NCBI GenBank assembly: GCA_011088215.1
Contig: JAALKD010000021.1
Span: 1-51,351 of the forward strand
Source of the DNA: Sphingomonadales bacterium
GTDB taxonomy: Bacteria; Pseudomonadota; Alphaproteobacteria; Sphingomonadales; Kordiimonadaceae
DNA length: 51,351 bases
Direction: 5' to 3'
Shown: positions 45,415 through 51,351 of the stretch, piece after piece
Numbering within the stretch: position 1 is the stretch's first letter
Layout: every line of letters begins with the position of its first letter
Notes under the pieces: model-generated
Databases searched by the model: none
Told to the model about the DNA's origin: nothing
Seen by the model: only the letters and a program-made list of their open reading frames with translations
Made by a program: the position numbers and the translations under genes

Positions 45415-47987
45415 TCCGCAAACTCCATCTGACTGGCCACTTCAAGAATTGCCGCTGATAACAGGCGTGACGTAATTGGTTTGCTGACATAGCCGTTCAT
45501 CCCAGCTTGTCTAAGTCGTTCCTCGGTGCCGTCAATGGCATCTGCGGTTAGTGCAATGGCAGGCAGTTCTGCTGCCTGGTTGCGCAGACCTCGAATTTCG
45601 GCAAGGGTTTCTATGCCGTCGATACCGGGCATATTTATGTCTAGCAAAAGCACATCATATGCGCGTGCGTGATCTGGGTCTCGCAGGTGCTCGACCATTT
45701 GTTCACCGCTTTCGAATAGTTTTATAGATGCGCCCATTCGCTCGCAAAGATGGCCGATAATGATGCGGTTGACCGTGTTGTCGTCAACCGCCAGCAAACG
45801 GATGCCGTCGAGCGAGTTAGCCTGGACTGACTGAACTGTCCGTGCAGGTGCGGTATTTTCCGCCTGCACTCTAGTTGCTGGAATGGTGACTGAAAAGCTA
45901 GACCCTTGTTTTGGCTGACTCTTGCAGTCGACTGTTCCACCCAATAGTTCAGCAAATTCCTTCACAATTGACAGCCCCAAACCAGTACCAATATTGTCCC
46001 CTTTTTTGGTGGGACTGGCCTGTTCAAATCGGTCGAAAAGGGTTTCAGATTGTTTTGCCGACAATCCGGGTCCGGTATCTATTACCGTTAGCGTGAACCA
46101 CTCTGTGTTATCGACTTCATGATTGCTTAGCTTGACTTTTACGCTGCCTTTGTTGGTGAACTTGATTGCATTCCCAACTAGGTTGATCAGAATTTGACGA
46201 ATGATTTTCGGATCGGTTCTTAGCCATAGCGGCGAACCGGTTTCATCAATCACTTCCATCGTTAGTTTTTTTTGCCTAGCCAGCAACGCCAAACTATCAA
46301 CGGTGTCTTGAATGGCGGTTTTAATGTCGACATTTGAAAAGTGCACACTGATTTTACCGGCTTCCAGCCTCGATATATCCAGAATATCGTTCACCAGGCT
46401 TAGCAGCAGCCGGGATGATTTCTGTGCCATGGTAAGGTGGGACGTAGCGGATTCAGACAGGTTTTCCTGTTCTAGTAGTTCCAGCATGCCAATTATGCCA
46501 GTGAGCGGCGTTCGAATTTCATGGCTCATGTTGGCAAGAAAATCGGTTTTAGCGGCACTAGCGCGTTCGGCTTCATCTCGTGCCTTGGCCAGGTCGAAGG
46601 TACGATCTTCGACGGTTTCTTCCAGGTTTTGAACGATTTGGGAGAGTTGTCCCGCCATCTTTTCAGTTGACGCGGCTAGCCTGCTAATTTCCCCCGATGA
46701 TCGTGTTGGGGTGGTAGTCGTCTTTGCATCGAATTTCCCAGCCGCCAATTGCTTGGTCCGAGTGTTCAGAAGCTCTAGAGGTTCGGTTACTGTTCGCTTT
46801 AAGGTTCTGGCAAGCGTGAAGAGTGCGAGCATCAACGCTATCAAACCGACGACAAGAATAGTGACAGCGGCGTCTCCGGCTTCTGCTGCAATAAGAGTGC
46901 GCGGATAGGAAATGACGAAATAGCCATTCAGCCCTTCGATCAGCCCAACCGCGACATAGCTTTCTATTGCGTCGATGTAAGACACCCAGACTTTTTCTCC
47001 GCTGTGTTGTTGGATATCATTGTAGATGGCTTTCATGTCTGCATTTGCTGAGTTTGGTATGTCGAGATGTTGTTCGTTATCGCCGCCCTGCGTGGTCAGG
47101 CGTGGGTGGACAACCAGCTGGCCGTCTGCCGAAATGATCATGGATTCGCCGCCCTCAATCGGAGAAATTACTGATTTCGCAAGCAGTTTATCTAAGCGAA
47201 TGCTGGTGCCAAAAGCGCCGATATGCTTTCCGTCAATGTCCAGGGGTTTGTGACAACCTGTGGTCCATGTCCGACCAGTGAGATCGAAGGCAATAGGTTG
47301 TAGACTTGTGCAGCGAAACTCTCTTTGTGGATTTACGCTTGGTTTTGTAACCGTAATTAGCTGTAATCCGGCTATACTGAAATCTGGAGGGCTGTTTTTG
47401 CGGTAAAAAAGCAGATTGTCGGGGCGGGCGGGCGCCCGGATTATAAGGTGTCCTTTGGGGGTGAAAAAATAATAGCTTTGCAGTTCTGGAAAAAGAGAAT
47501 TTCCTACCTGAACTGTCACTTGAAACGCGGCTGCCAGAAGGTTTTTTTCTGCCTCTGTCAGCGTATCGGCACCGGGAATAATTCCGGCTGTGCCGTCGAC
47601 GTGAAAGTTGCCATTCAGCATTGTACCGTCATATAGATCGTCGCGGCTTCGGAAAATGTTATGCCCACTGTCTTCAAAAAGGTCATCAAAAGTGATGTTG
47701 GTCGCAGGACTTTGAGCCAAAAGTGTATTAAGCATACGCAGTGAGTTTGTGTGGGCACGTTCAATGGTTCTGAACAATTCGCTTTCTTCATATGCTCGCG
47801 CCTTAGCAGCATACTCCAGCTTTGCGATAACGCGGTTTTCCAGTATCTGCTGTACACCAAAAAAACCGGCAATAGAGAGTATTACGATAATCAAGCTGAT
47901 ACGTAGCCCGATTGCCATCAGCGCACTAAATCCAATTGATTTTCGATCGAACCCGAACCTGCTTAATATGGACCCAGCTCTCGTCAT
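45411..47987 (-). CDS. Hybrid sensor histidine kinase with Cache sensor and receiver domain
   Basis: The 858-residue product, in order: TM1 (about 22-43), a large periplasmic Cache-like sensor (about 45-370, with VVHPRLTTQGG and SYIDAIESYVAVG), TM2 (VTILVVGLIALMLALFTLA), HAMP, HisKA (FLANMSHEIRTPLTG, phospho-His), HATPase_c (NLVGNAIKFTN, DTGPGLS, GTGLGLSIVKE) and a receiver domain (VLLLDINMPGIDG, phospho-Asp). No separate response regulator with an output domain is nearby. It overlaps the amidohydrolase start. Direct repeats CGTAACG lie upstream at 48031. Confidence 0.94.
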   Translation of the reverse strand: MTRAGSILSRFGFDRKSIGFSALMAIGLRISLIIVILSIAGFFGVQQILENRVIAKLEYAAKARAYEESELFRTIERAHTNSLRMLNTLLAQSPATNITFDDLFEDSGHNIFRSRDDLYDGTMLNGNFHVDGTAGIIPGADTLTEAEKNLLAAAFQVTVQVGNSLFPELQSYYFFTPKGHLIIRAPARPDNLLFYRKNSPPDFSIAGLQLITVTKPSVNPQREFRCTSLQPIAFDLTGRTWTTGCHKPLDIDGKHIGAFGTSIRLDKLLAKSVISPIEGGESMIISADGQLVVHPRLTTQGGDNEQHLDIPNSANADMKAIYNDIQQHSGEKVWVSYIDAIESYVAVGLIEGLNGYFVISYPRTLIAAEAGDAAVTILVVGLIALMLALFTLARTLKRTVTEPLELLNTRTKQLAAGKFDAKTTTTPTRSSGEISRLAASTEKMAGQLSQIVQNLEETVEDRTFDLAKARDEAERASAAKTDFLANMSHEIRTPLTGIIGMLELLEQENLSESATSHLTMAQKSSRLLLSLVNDILDISRLEAGKISVHFSNVDIKTAIQDTVDSLALLARQKKLTMEVIDETGSPLWLRTDPKIIRQILINLVGNAIKFTNKGSVKVKLSNHEVDNTEWFTLTVIDTGPGLSAKQSETLFDRFEQASPTKKGDNIGTGLGLSIVKEFAELLGGTVDCKSQPKQGSSFSVTIPATRVQAENTAPARTVQSVQANSLDGIRLLAVDDNTVNRIIIGHLCERMGASIKLFESGEQMVEHLRDPDHARAYDVLLLDINMPGIDGIETLAEIRGLRNQAAELPAIALTADAIDGTEERLRQAGMNGYVSKPITSRLLSAAILEVASQMEFAE

Positions 47988-48030
47988 TAATTTCTTTCAA
48001 TCACCAACATTTAAACAAAGTATACAGCCT

Positions 48031-48048
48031 CGTAACGTATGCGTAACG
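48031..48048. promoter_or_regulatory. Direct repeat CGTAACG with 11-bp period upstream of the histidine kinase
   Basis: CGTAACG at 48031-48037 and again at 48042-48048, one DNA turn apart, 44 bases upstream of the kinase start. Tandem 7-base repeats with an 11-bp period are the usual binding layout for OmpR-type response regulators. Confidence 0.4.
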
Positions 48049-48198
48049 AGCTTTCGTGAAAATATAGGGCTGTATTTGTTAAGAAATGCTTATAGGTCGC
48101 ATTTCCACAGTACATAAGCTTCAGGCTCAAATGTTGAAAAACGTTGATACTCTCCCAATATCAAGAGAAAGCAAAAACTAAACCGGGGATATAGACAG

Positions 48199-48423
48199 AT
48201 GGATGGTAAACTTCTAGCGCTCTTGATTGTTGTCGTGGTGTTTTCCTTCGCTTACATGGAAAGGCGACAGAAAAACCAGCTGGCAATGAAAAAACATCAG
48301 CAGGCTGGTACTGACAAAGAAACCGCCGCAATCATCAAGGATTTAAAGAAACGGGTTGAGACACTGGAGCGCATTGCCACGGACCGTGGTGCGCGGCTCA
48401 GCGATGAGATTGATGCCCTTTAA
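48199..48423 (+). CDS. PspB-like small membrane protein
   Basis: The 74-residue product has a single N-terminal transmembrane helix (LLALLIVVVVFSFAYM) followed by a cytoplasmic coiled coil, IIKDLKKRVETLERIATDRGA, ending LSDEIDAL. This pattern (TM helix, then a LE-R-x-TLE-type coiled coil) matches phage-shock protein B and related envelope-stress proteins. No pspA or pspC is adjacent, so a free-standing role is likely. A tRNA gene follows. Confidence 0.6.
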   Translation: MDGKLLALLIVVVVFSFAYMERRQKNQLAMKKHQQAGTDKETAAIIKDLKKRVETLERIATDRGARLSDEIDAL

Positions 48424-48521
48424 TCATTGGTGGTTGACGCTTTCGATCATTATTTGATCGATATCAGTATTTTTGGGCTATCCAGCCCCGCAATCATTTG
48501 CTACCTACACCGCCGTGGTGA

Positions 48522-48598
48522 GGGCCTGTAGCTCAGCTGGTTAGAGCGGTCCGCTCATAACGGATTGGTCGGGGGTTCGAGTCCCTCCGGGCCCACCA
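48522..48598 (+). tRNA. tRNA with CAU anticodon, probably tRNA-Ile2
   Basis: A 77-base cloverleaf including encoded CCA: acceptor GGGCCTG/CGGGCCC, D-arm GCTCAGCTGGTTAGAGC, anticodon stem GTCCG/CGGAT around CTCATAA (anticodon CAT), variable loop TGGTC, T-arm with GTTCGAGTC, then ACCA. CAU can be Met or lysidine-modified Ile; the overall sequence resembles alphaproteobacterial tRNA-Ile(CAU), which is an inference. A 12-base copy of its 3' end recurs at 50636. Confidence 0.9.
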
Positions 48599-48638
48599 TA
48601 CCCCCTTATAAGTTATTGATTTTAGAGGGTTATTCGTA

Positions 48639-48674
48639 AAAATGTCTAACCGAGGCCCACGGGTTAGACATTTT
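48639..48674. terminator. Bidirectional terminator between tRNA and the XRE-ImmA gene
   Basis: A perfect 13-bp inverted repeat AAAATGTCTAACC/GGTTAGACATTTT around a 10-base GC-rich loop. Its A- and T-rich ends give a T tract in both directions. The minus-strand gene ends 4 bases away. The half-arm GGTTAGACATT recurs at 50589-50599. Confidence 0.75.
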
Positions 48675-48678
48675 GACT

Positions 48679-49767
48679 CTAATCTACCAGCACTAATTTG
48701 GGTTTCCCGCCGGTATTGTCTGCCGAATTGGTCACTTCATATGATTCTCTAACAAGGCCAAAAACTAAGTGGTCTATTTCTTCCAGTGGAATGTGAATTT
48801 CGCTAGCAATTTTGTTGCGAGATATTCTTTCTGCCCATAACTCCTCCAGAACTTTCTTCCAAACAAACGAAGTTTCTCTTGTCATTTCTTTGGGCTCTGA
48901 AGTTCTGTATCCTCTTTTATTCATTTGAATGCAAAACGAACGATATTGCCAGTCGGTAAGCTTTTCCATTTTGTGGAGTCGATAGGCGAGGGCAGCAACT
49001 GAAACGCCCCAGTATTTCTTAGCGGTTATTAGTTGCGATAAATTTTTAATTACCGGAATACGAGATTTTAAATCAGCACTAGGCATAAGAAACGAAGATG
49101 CAAAAAGGTTGGCTTCATGCTCAGCCGCGCGCCCTTGGTTTGGGCCACCATGTTTATGAAGTACCAAATGCCCGAGCTCATGGGCTGCGTCAAACCTACT
49201 ATGTTCCGCAGATTTAAATGTATTCAAAAAAACATAGGGGATATCGTTTCGCCAACATGAGAAGGCATCCACATTTTTTGTGTTTTCCGAAAGAGTGAAG
49301 ACTCTAATTCCCTTAGATTCTAGCAGTTTTACCATGTGCGAGATTGGACGTTCGCCTATGCCCCATTCGTCTCGTACAATCCGTGCTGCCGCAACAGGGT
49401 CATTTTGGTAACTCAAATCAGGCACGTGAGATTCAGGTAGATTGAATTTTGCAGAAATCCAATCGGAAAAAAGATAAGCAATTGACCCGGCGGCTAACGC
49501 TGAATCTCTCTCTCTCGCTGTCATTGCAGTAAGACTTCTAAAGCTAGCCGCATCTTTCGACAGTTCATCAATGTCTGGACCATTGAAAAATTCAATGGGG
49601 AATTTAAGAACTTTTGCGACTAAACTTATTGTTTCAGCAGACGGGGGATTACTACCATTTTCTATGCGACTAATCGTTACGGGTGACACGCCAATTTCTT
49701 TGGCGAGTCCTTCACTTGTCAGCCTGCGCCGTTTTCTGGCGAGGCTAAGTCGATTAGGGTTAAACAT
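48679..49767 (-). CDS. XRE helix-turn-helix + ImmA/IrrE zinc metallopeptidase
   Basis: The 362-residue product has an N-terminal Cro/C1 helix-turn-helix (GLAKEIGVSPVTISRIENG, residues 20-38) fused to an ImmA/IrrE domain. The zinc motif is AAHELGHLVLH (HExxH, about residue 198) with the third ligand in EHEANLFASSFLMP. The last 80 residues are a further helical region. Fused proteins of this kind cleave repressors or act as regulators in mobile elements and toxin-antitoxin or stress modules. It follows an unrecognised gene by 7 bases (one operon) and sits in an AT-richer region beside a tRNA. Confidence 0.9.
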   Translation of the reverse strand: MFNPNRLSLARKRRRLTSEGLAKEIGVSPVTISRIENGSNPPSAETISLVAKVLKFPIEFFNGPDIDELSKDAASFRSLTAMTARERDSALAAGSIAYLFSDWISAKFNLPESHVPDLSYQNDPVAAARIVRDEWGIGERPISHMVKLLESKGIRVFTLSENTKNVDAFSCWRNDIPYVFLNTFKSAEHSRFDAAHELGHLVLHKHGGPNQGRAAEHEANLFASSFLMPSADLKSRIPVIKNLSQLITAKKYWGVSVAALAYRLHKMEKLTDWQYRSFCIQMNKRGYRTSEPKEMTRETSFVWKKVLEELWAERISRNKIASEIHIPLEEIDHLVFGLVRESYEVTNSADNTGGKPKLVLVD

Positions 49768-49774
49768 GGCAAAC

Positions 49775-50407
49775 CTATTTGCGAGAAAGTTCTATTTCAA
49801 TATTATCGTCAGGTAGTTCATATTCGTCAGAATTGAAAGCGAGATTTTCCCATTCGCCACTGCCTAGTAAAAAGATGCGAGTATGAAAGCCACAGAACTG
49901 CCCGTCTTCAAGTGTAATAGGGCAAGAAATTTCTGCACGAACTTCATCACCATCATCGGATACACATAAAAACCAAGTTGTTGCATTGATTTGAGCTTGT
50001 GCTTCCTGTTCCATGTCAGCAAACAAATGAGTCTGCCCTTGGGCAACTAGTCTTTTGGCTGCCGGGCCTTTCTTTGAAATTGCTTTAGGTTCGAAAAGAG
50101 GGTCGGCTGCTGTGTCTACATTTTGAAATACAACTTTAATACCAGTCTCAGAATTTTTGGTTGCTTCAATATTATCGGTGCGGTCAATACTCCAACCTTT
50201 TGCTAAGAATAGGTCCCTGGTGGCTCTTACACCGTAACTATATGCAAATTGTCCACCAGCATTTCTCGGGTCATTGGGTACTGTATCGGCTCTAGCCGCT
50301 GCGGCGGCAAAAACAATTTGAAGTAACTCTTCTTTCGATACACCGAAAACCTGCTCCAACATCTGACCAACTTCTGACGTACTCTTAACAATGCTTATTC
50401 CAGTCAC
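49775..50407 (-). CDS. Unrecognised partner of the XRE-ImmA protein
   Basis: A 210-residue soluble protein with no signal peptide or transmembrane helix. Visible features: an N-terminal helical part (SEVGQMLEQVFGVSKEELLQ), an Ala-rich helix (IVFAAAAARADTVPNDPRN), a mixed alpha/beta middle (GIKVVFQNVDTAADPLFEPK), and a beta-rich C-terminus with acidic end (DDNIEIELSRK). I know no named family. Being first in the operon and 7 bases from the XRE-ImmA gene, it is a likely substrate, cofactor or effector of that protein. GAGG lies about 10 bases upstream of the start. Confidence 0.75.
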   Translation of the reverse strand: MTGISIVKSTSEVGQMLEQVFGVSKEELLQIVFAAAAARADTVPNDPRNAGGQFAYSYGVRATRDLFLAKGWSIDRTDNIEATKNSETGIKVVFQNVDTAADPLFEPKAISKKGPAAKRLVAQGQTHLFADMEQEAQAQINATTWFLCVSDDGDEVRAEISCPITLEDGQFCGFHTRIFLLGSGEWENLAFNSDEYELPDDNIEIELSRK

Positions 50408-50420
50408 GTGACAACCTCAT

Positions 50421-50495
50421 GTTAATATTTCATTCCTCAATTGTGGAGGAAAAAATTAACATCGTCAAGTGTTAAACGTGATTTTGTTCACGTTT
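50421..50495. promoter_or_regulatory. Promoter/operator region of the two-gene module
   Basis: Two dyads lie upstream of the 210-residue gene. ATGTTAAT (50419-50426) faces ATTAACAT (50454-50461) with a GGAGGAA/TTCCTC element inside. Further out, AAACGTG (50474-50480) and CACGTTT (50489-50495) are perfect 7-base arms with an 8-base AT-rich centre. The XRE part of the neighbouring protein is the obvious candidate binder. Confidence 0.45.
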
Positions 50496-50635
50496 TATTC
50501 TCATAGAGTAAATTGGATGACCTCTTCAACCAAAATAGGTTAGATAGTTTTCTATATTCTCTAATGATTACAATAGCGGGTTTTGGAAGGTTAGACATTG
50601 TAAGCCATTGAAATATATAAGTTTACATGGGCCCA

Positions 50636-50647
50636 CCGGGCCCACCA
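50636..50647 (+). repeat. 12-base copy of the tRNA 3' end, candidate attachment site
   Basis: CCGGGCCCACCA is identical to the last 12 bases of the tRNA (48587-48598). The overlapping tandem GGGCCCACC GGGCCCACC (50629-50646) suggests repeated use. It would mark the right end of a 2.05-kb insertion in the tRNA gene, or an internal att copy in a larger island. Confidence 0.55.
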
Positions 50648-50970
50648 CCCTCTTTGTCGATTCTCACAATTAATGAGAATATCTTCAAGTTAGTGAGAAC
50701 CGCGCCCCTTAATTTGTCAGGATGGTGCCTGATAGTAGGCGCATGCGAAGAGTGGAGTAATTTCCGCTATCGGCCAAAAGCAGACATTTGGATGCCACTA
50801 ATTTGGCGCAACCGGCTAAGTGCGAAATCCTACGTCAAGGTTTGGTGTGCCGGATAAAGCTGGTACCTAATTAAATGCGGCTTTCGGCATGCAAGCTTCA
50901 TTGGCAAGATACCCGCAGATGTGAATGGTCTGGAGGAACAGGAGTAGGTGTAGGACAAAACCCAAGCCAC

Positions 50971-51153
50971 CTAGAAGGGTATCTCGTCGTCCAATCTGTT
51001 TTTGCCTTTAGTATCCTGGCCTTCGTCGGTTTCATCAACCTCAGCAGCCTTAGGAGCCGTGCCCCACCAGTGCATACAAGATACTTCTCCGAATTTCACA
51101 GTAGCCGCATCATTCGTATCGGGAACAAACAGCTTTGCGACCTTGGCTTCCAC
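50971..51153 (-). pseudogene. Remnant ending in an SSB-type acidic tail
   Basis: A 60-residue frame (GTG or ATG start about 51153; the same frame is open to 51225) ends in the acidic tail NRLDDEIPF, which resembles the conserved C-terminal DDxIPF tail of single-stranded DNA-binding proteins. The preceding part (AKLFVPDTNDAATVKFGEVS) is too short for an OB-fold. It may be the 3' end of a phage or plasmid DNA-binding gene. Low confidence. Confidence 0.3.
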
Positions 51154-51159
51154 AGCTGC

Positions 51160-51351
51160 CTGCCGTAAGAAGCTTACCTGGTGGCGCCCCTCTCTTGCGC
51201 GTTGTGGCGACTGTGACCGACCCTACAGGGTACCGCCAGATGCCCAGAAGTTGGATATGGAATTACTACGCTTTTCGGCCTTATTGGAGAGACAGTGGGG
51301 TGTGCCCTTTGAACCAGTTCATCTAGAGCCCAAAAGTGATTTTGAGAGACT
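51160..51351 (+). CDS. Possible gene fragment running off the right edge (Cys-rich)
   Basis: On the plus strand a frame that is open to the window end reads CRKKLTWW, then ARCGDCDRPYRVP, then DAQKLDMELLRFSALLERQW and PFEPVHLEPKSDFER. It looks protein-like (CxxC pair, amphipathic helix) but the start is unclear, and the upstream part of the frame is antisense to the SSB-tail remnant. No family recognised. Confidence 0.25.

Larger units (their letters stand above)
50408..50970. other. AT-rich intergenic region with tRNA 3'-end copy
   Basis: About 560 bases without a convincing gene. It contains the operator dyads above, a repeat of the terminator half-arm (50589-50599), a tandem GGGCCCACC (50629-50646) that includes the 12-base tRNA 3'-end copy, a perfect stem ATTCTCA/TGAGAAT (50660-50680) and a TATCGGCCAAAAGCAGACATT segment (about 50758-50785) of the kind dispersed between alphaproteobacterial genes. 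Confidence 0.5.

Noticed and set aside
48441..48470. CGATCA TTATT TGATCG stem after the PspB-like gene as a terminator
   Set aside because: The stem is short and AT-rich, and the T-run is separated by about 9 bases; too weak to call.
50627..50857. 76-residue plus-strand frame beginning MGPPGPPPS
   Set aside because: It starts in the duplicated tRNA 3' end and crosses a dispersed-repeat-like segment; composition and lack of a ribosome-binding site make it a chance frame.
1..51351. CRISPR array, rRNA operon, insertion sequence or riboswitch
   Set aside because: I saw no regularly spaced repeats, no rRNA-like sequence, no transposase frame with terminal inverted repeats and no recognisable riboswitch core; dispersed short dyads are explained as operators.

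Overview
The window looks like a chromosomal segment of a mid-GC, free-living alphaproteobacterium. The evidence is a core cluster of carA, carB, greA, yqeY, dnaG and rpoD in an alphaproteobacterial style, a DUF2336 protein (a family largely confined to this class), Coq4-type quinone proteins, sterol-desaturase-family enzymes and many MarR, TetR, LysR and AraC regulators. A marine or Kordiimonadales-like host is my inference; no rRNA is present to test it.

Layout. 1-13.9 kb is accessory metabolism with local regulators: a DUF885 lipoprotein (cut by the left edge), a frameshifted HEAT-repeat cyclophilin, a LysR, a small winged-helix protein, an amidohydrolase divergent from a MarR with a near-perfect 30-bp palindrome between them, thioredoxin reductase, a GST, two adjacent coq4 paralogues with a TetR, a membrane-anchored amidohydrolase, a GFA-family protein and a secreted unknown. 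14-23.4 kb holds two sterol-desaturase-family genes (one with its own TetR, one joined to a DUF2147 domain), a PhyH dioxygenase, a 2-Cys peroxiredoxin, three tandem paralogous membrane-anchored AraC regulators and a TraB/GumN protein. 23.5-36.1 kb is the housekeeping core (DUF2336, AsnC/Lrp, greA, carB, carA, yqeY) with insertions: a DUF4956-like membrane protein, a Shelph-type phosphatase and a CotH-like secreted protein between greA and carB, and a beta-barrel gene between carA and carB.

36.1-43.9 kb contains a broken GcvA-type LysR gene, then a duplicated 5' end of dnaG separated from the intact dnaG by about 1.2 kb that carries an FkbM-type methyltransferase gene. Next come dnaG-rpoD and a retropepsin-like protease whose signal-peptide codons overlap the rpoD terminator. 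43.9-48.5 kb has a hybrid histidine kinase translationally coupled to an amidohydrolase, and a PspB-like small membrane protein. From 48.5 kb a tRNA-Ile(CAU)-like gene is followed by a 2-kb AT-richer stretch with an XRE-ImmA/IrrE metallopeptidase and an unrecognised partner gene. That stretch is bounded on the right by a 12-bp copy of the tRNA 3' end, the signature of a small integrated island or island remnant.

Several genes need a single-base frame correction (about 2262, T7 at 18423, 21980, G8 at 37101). Two of these lie in homopolymers, so either slippage or sequencing error is possible; raw reads would decide. The best candidates for undescribed biology are the tRNA-bounded XRE-ImmA two-gene module, the dnaG 5' duplication around the methyltransferase, and the triplicated membrane-anchored AraC regulators.
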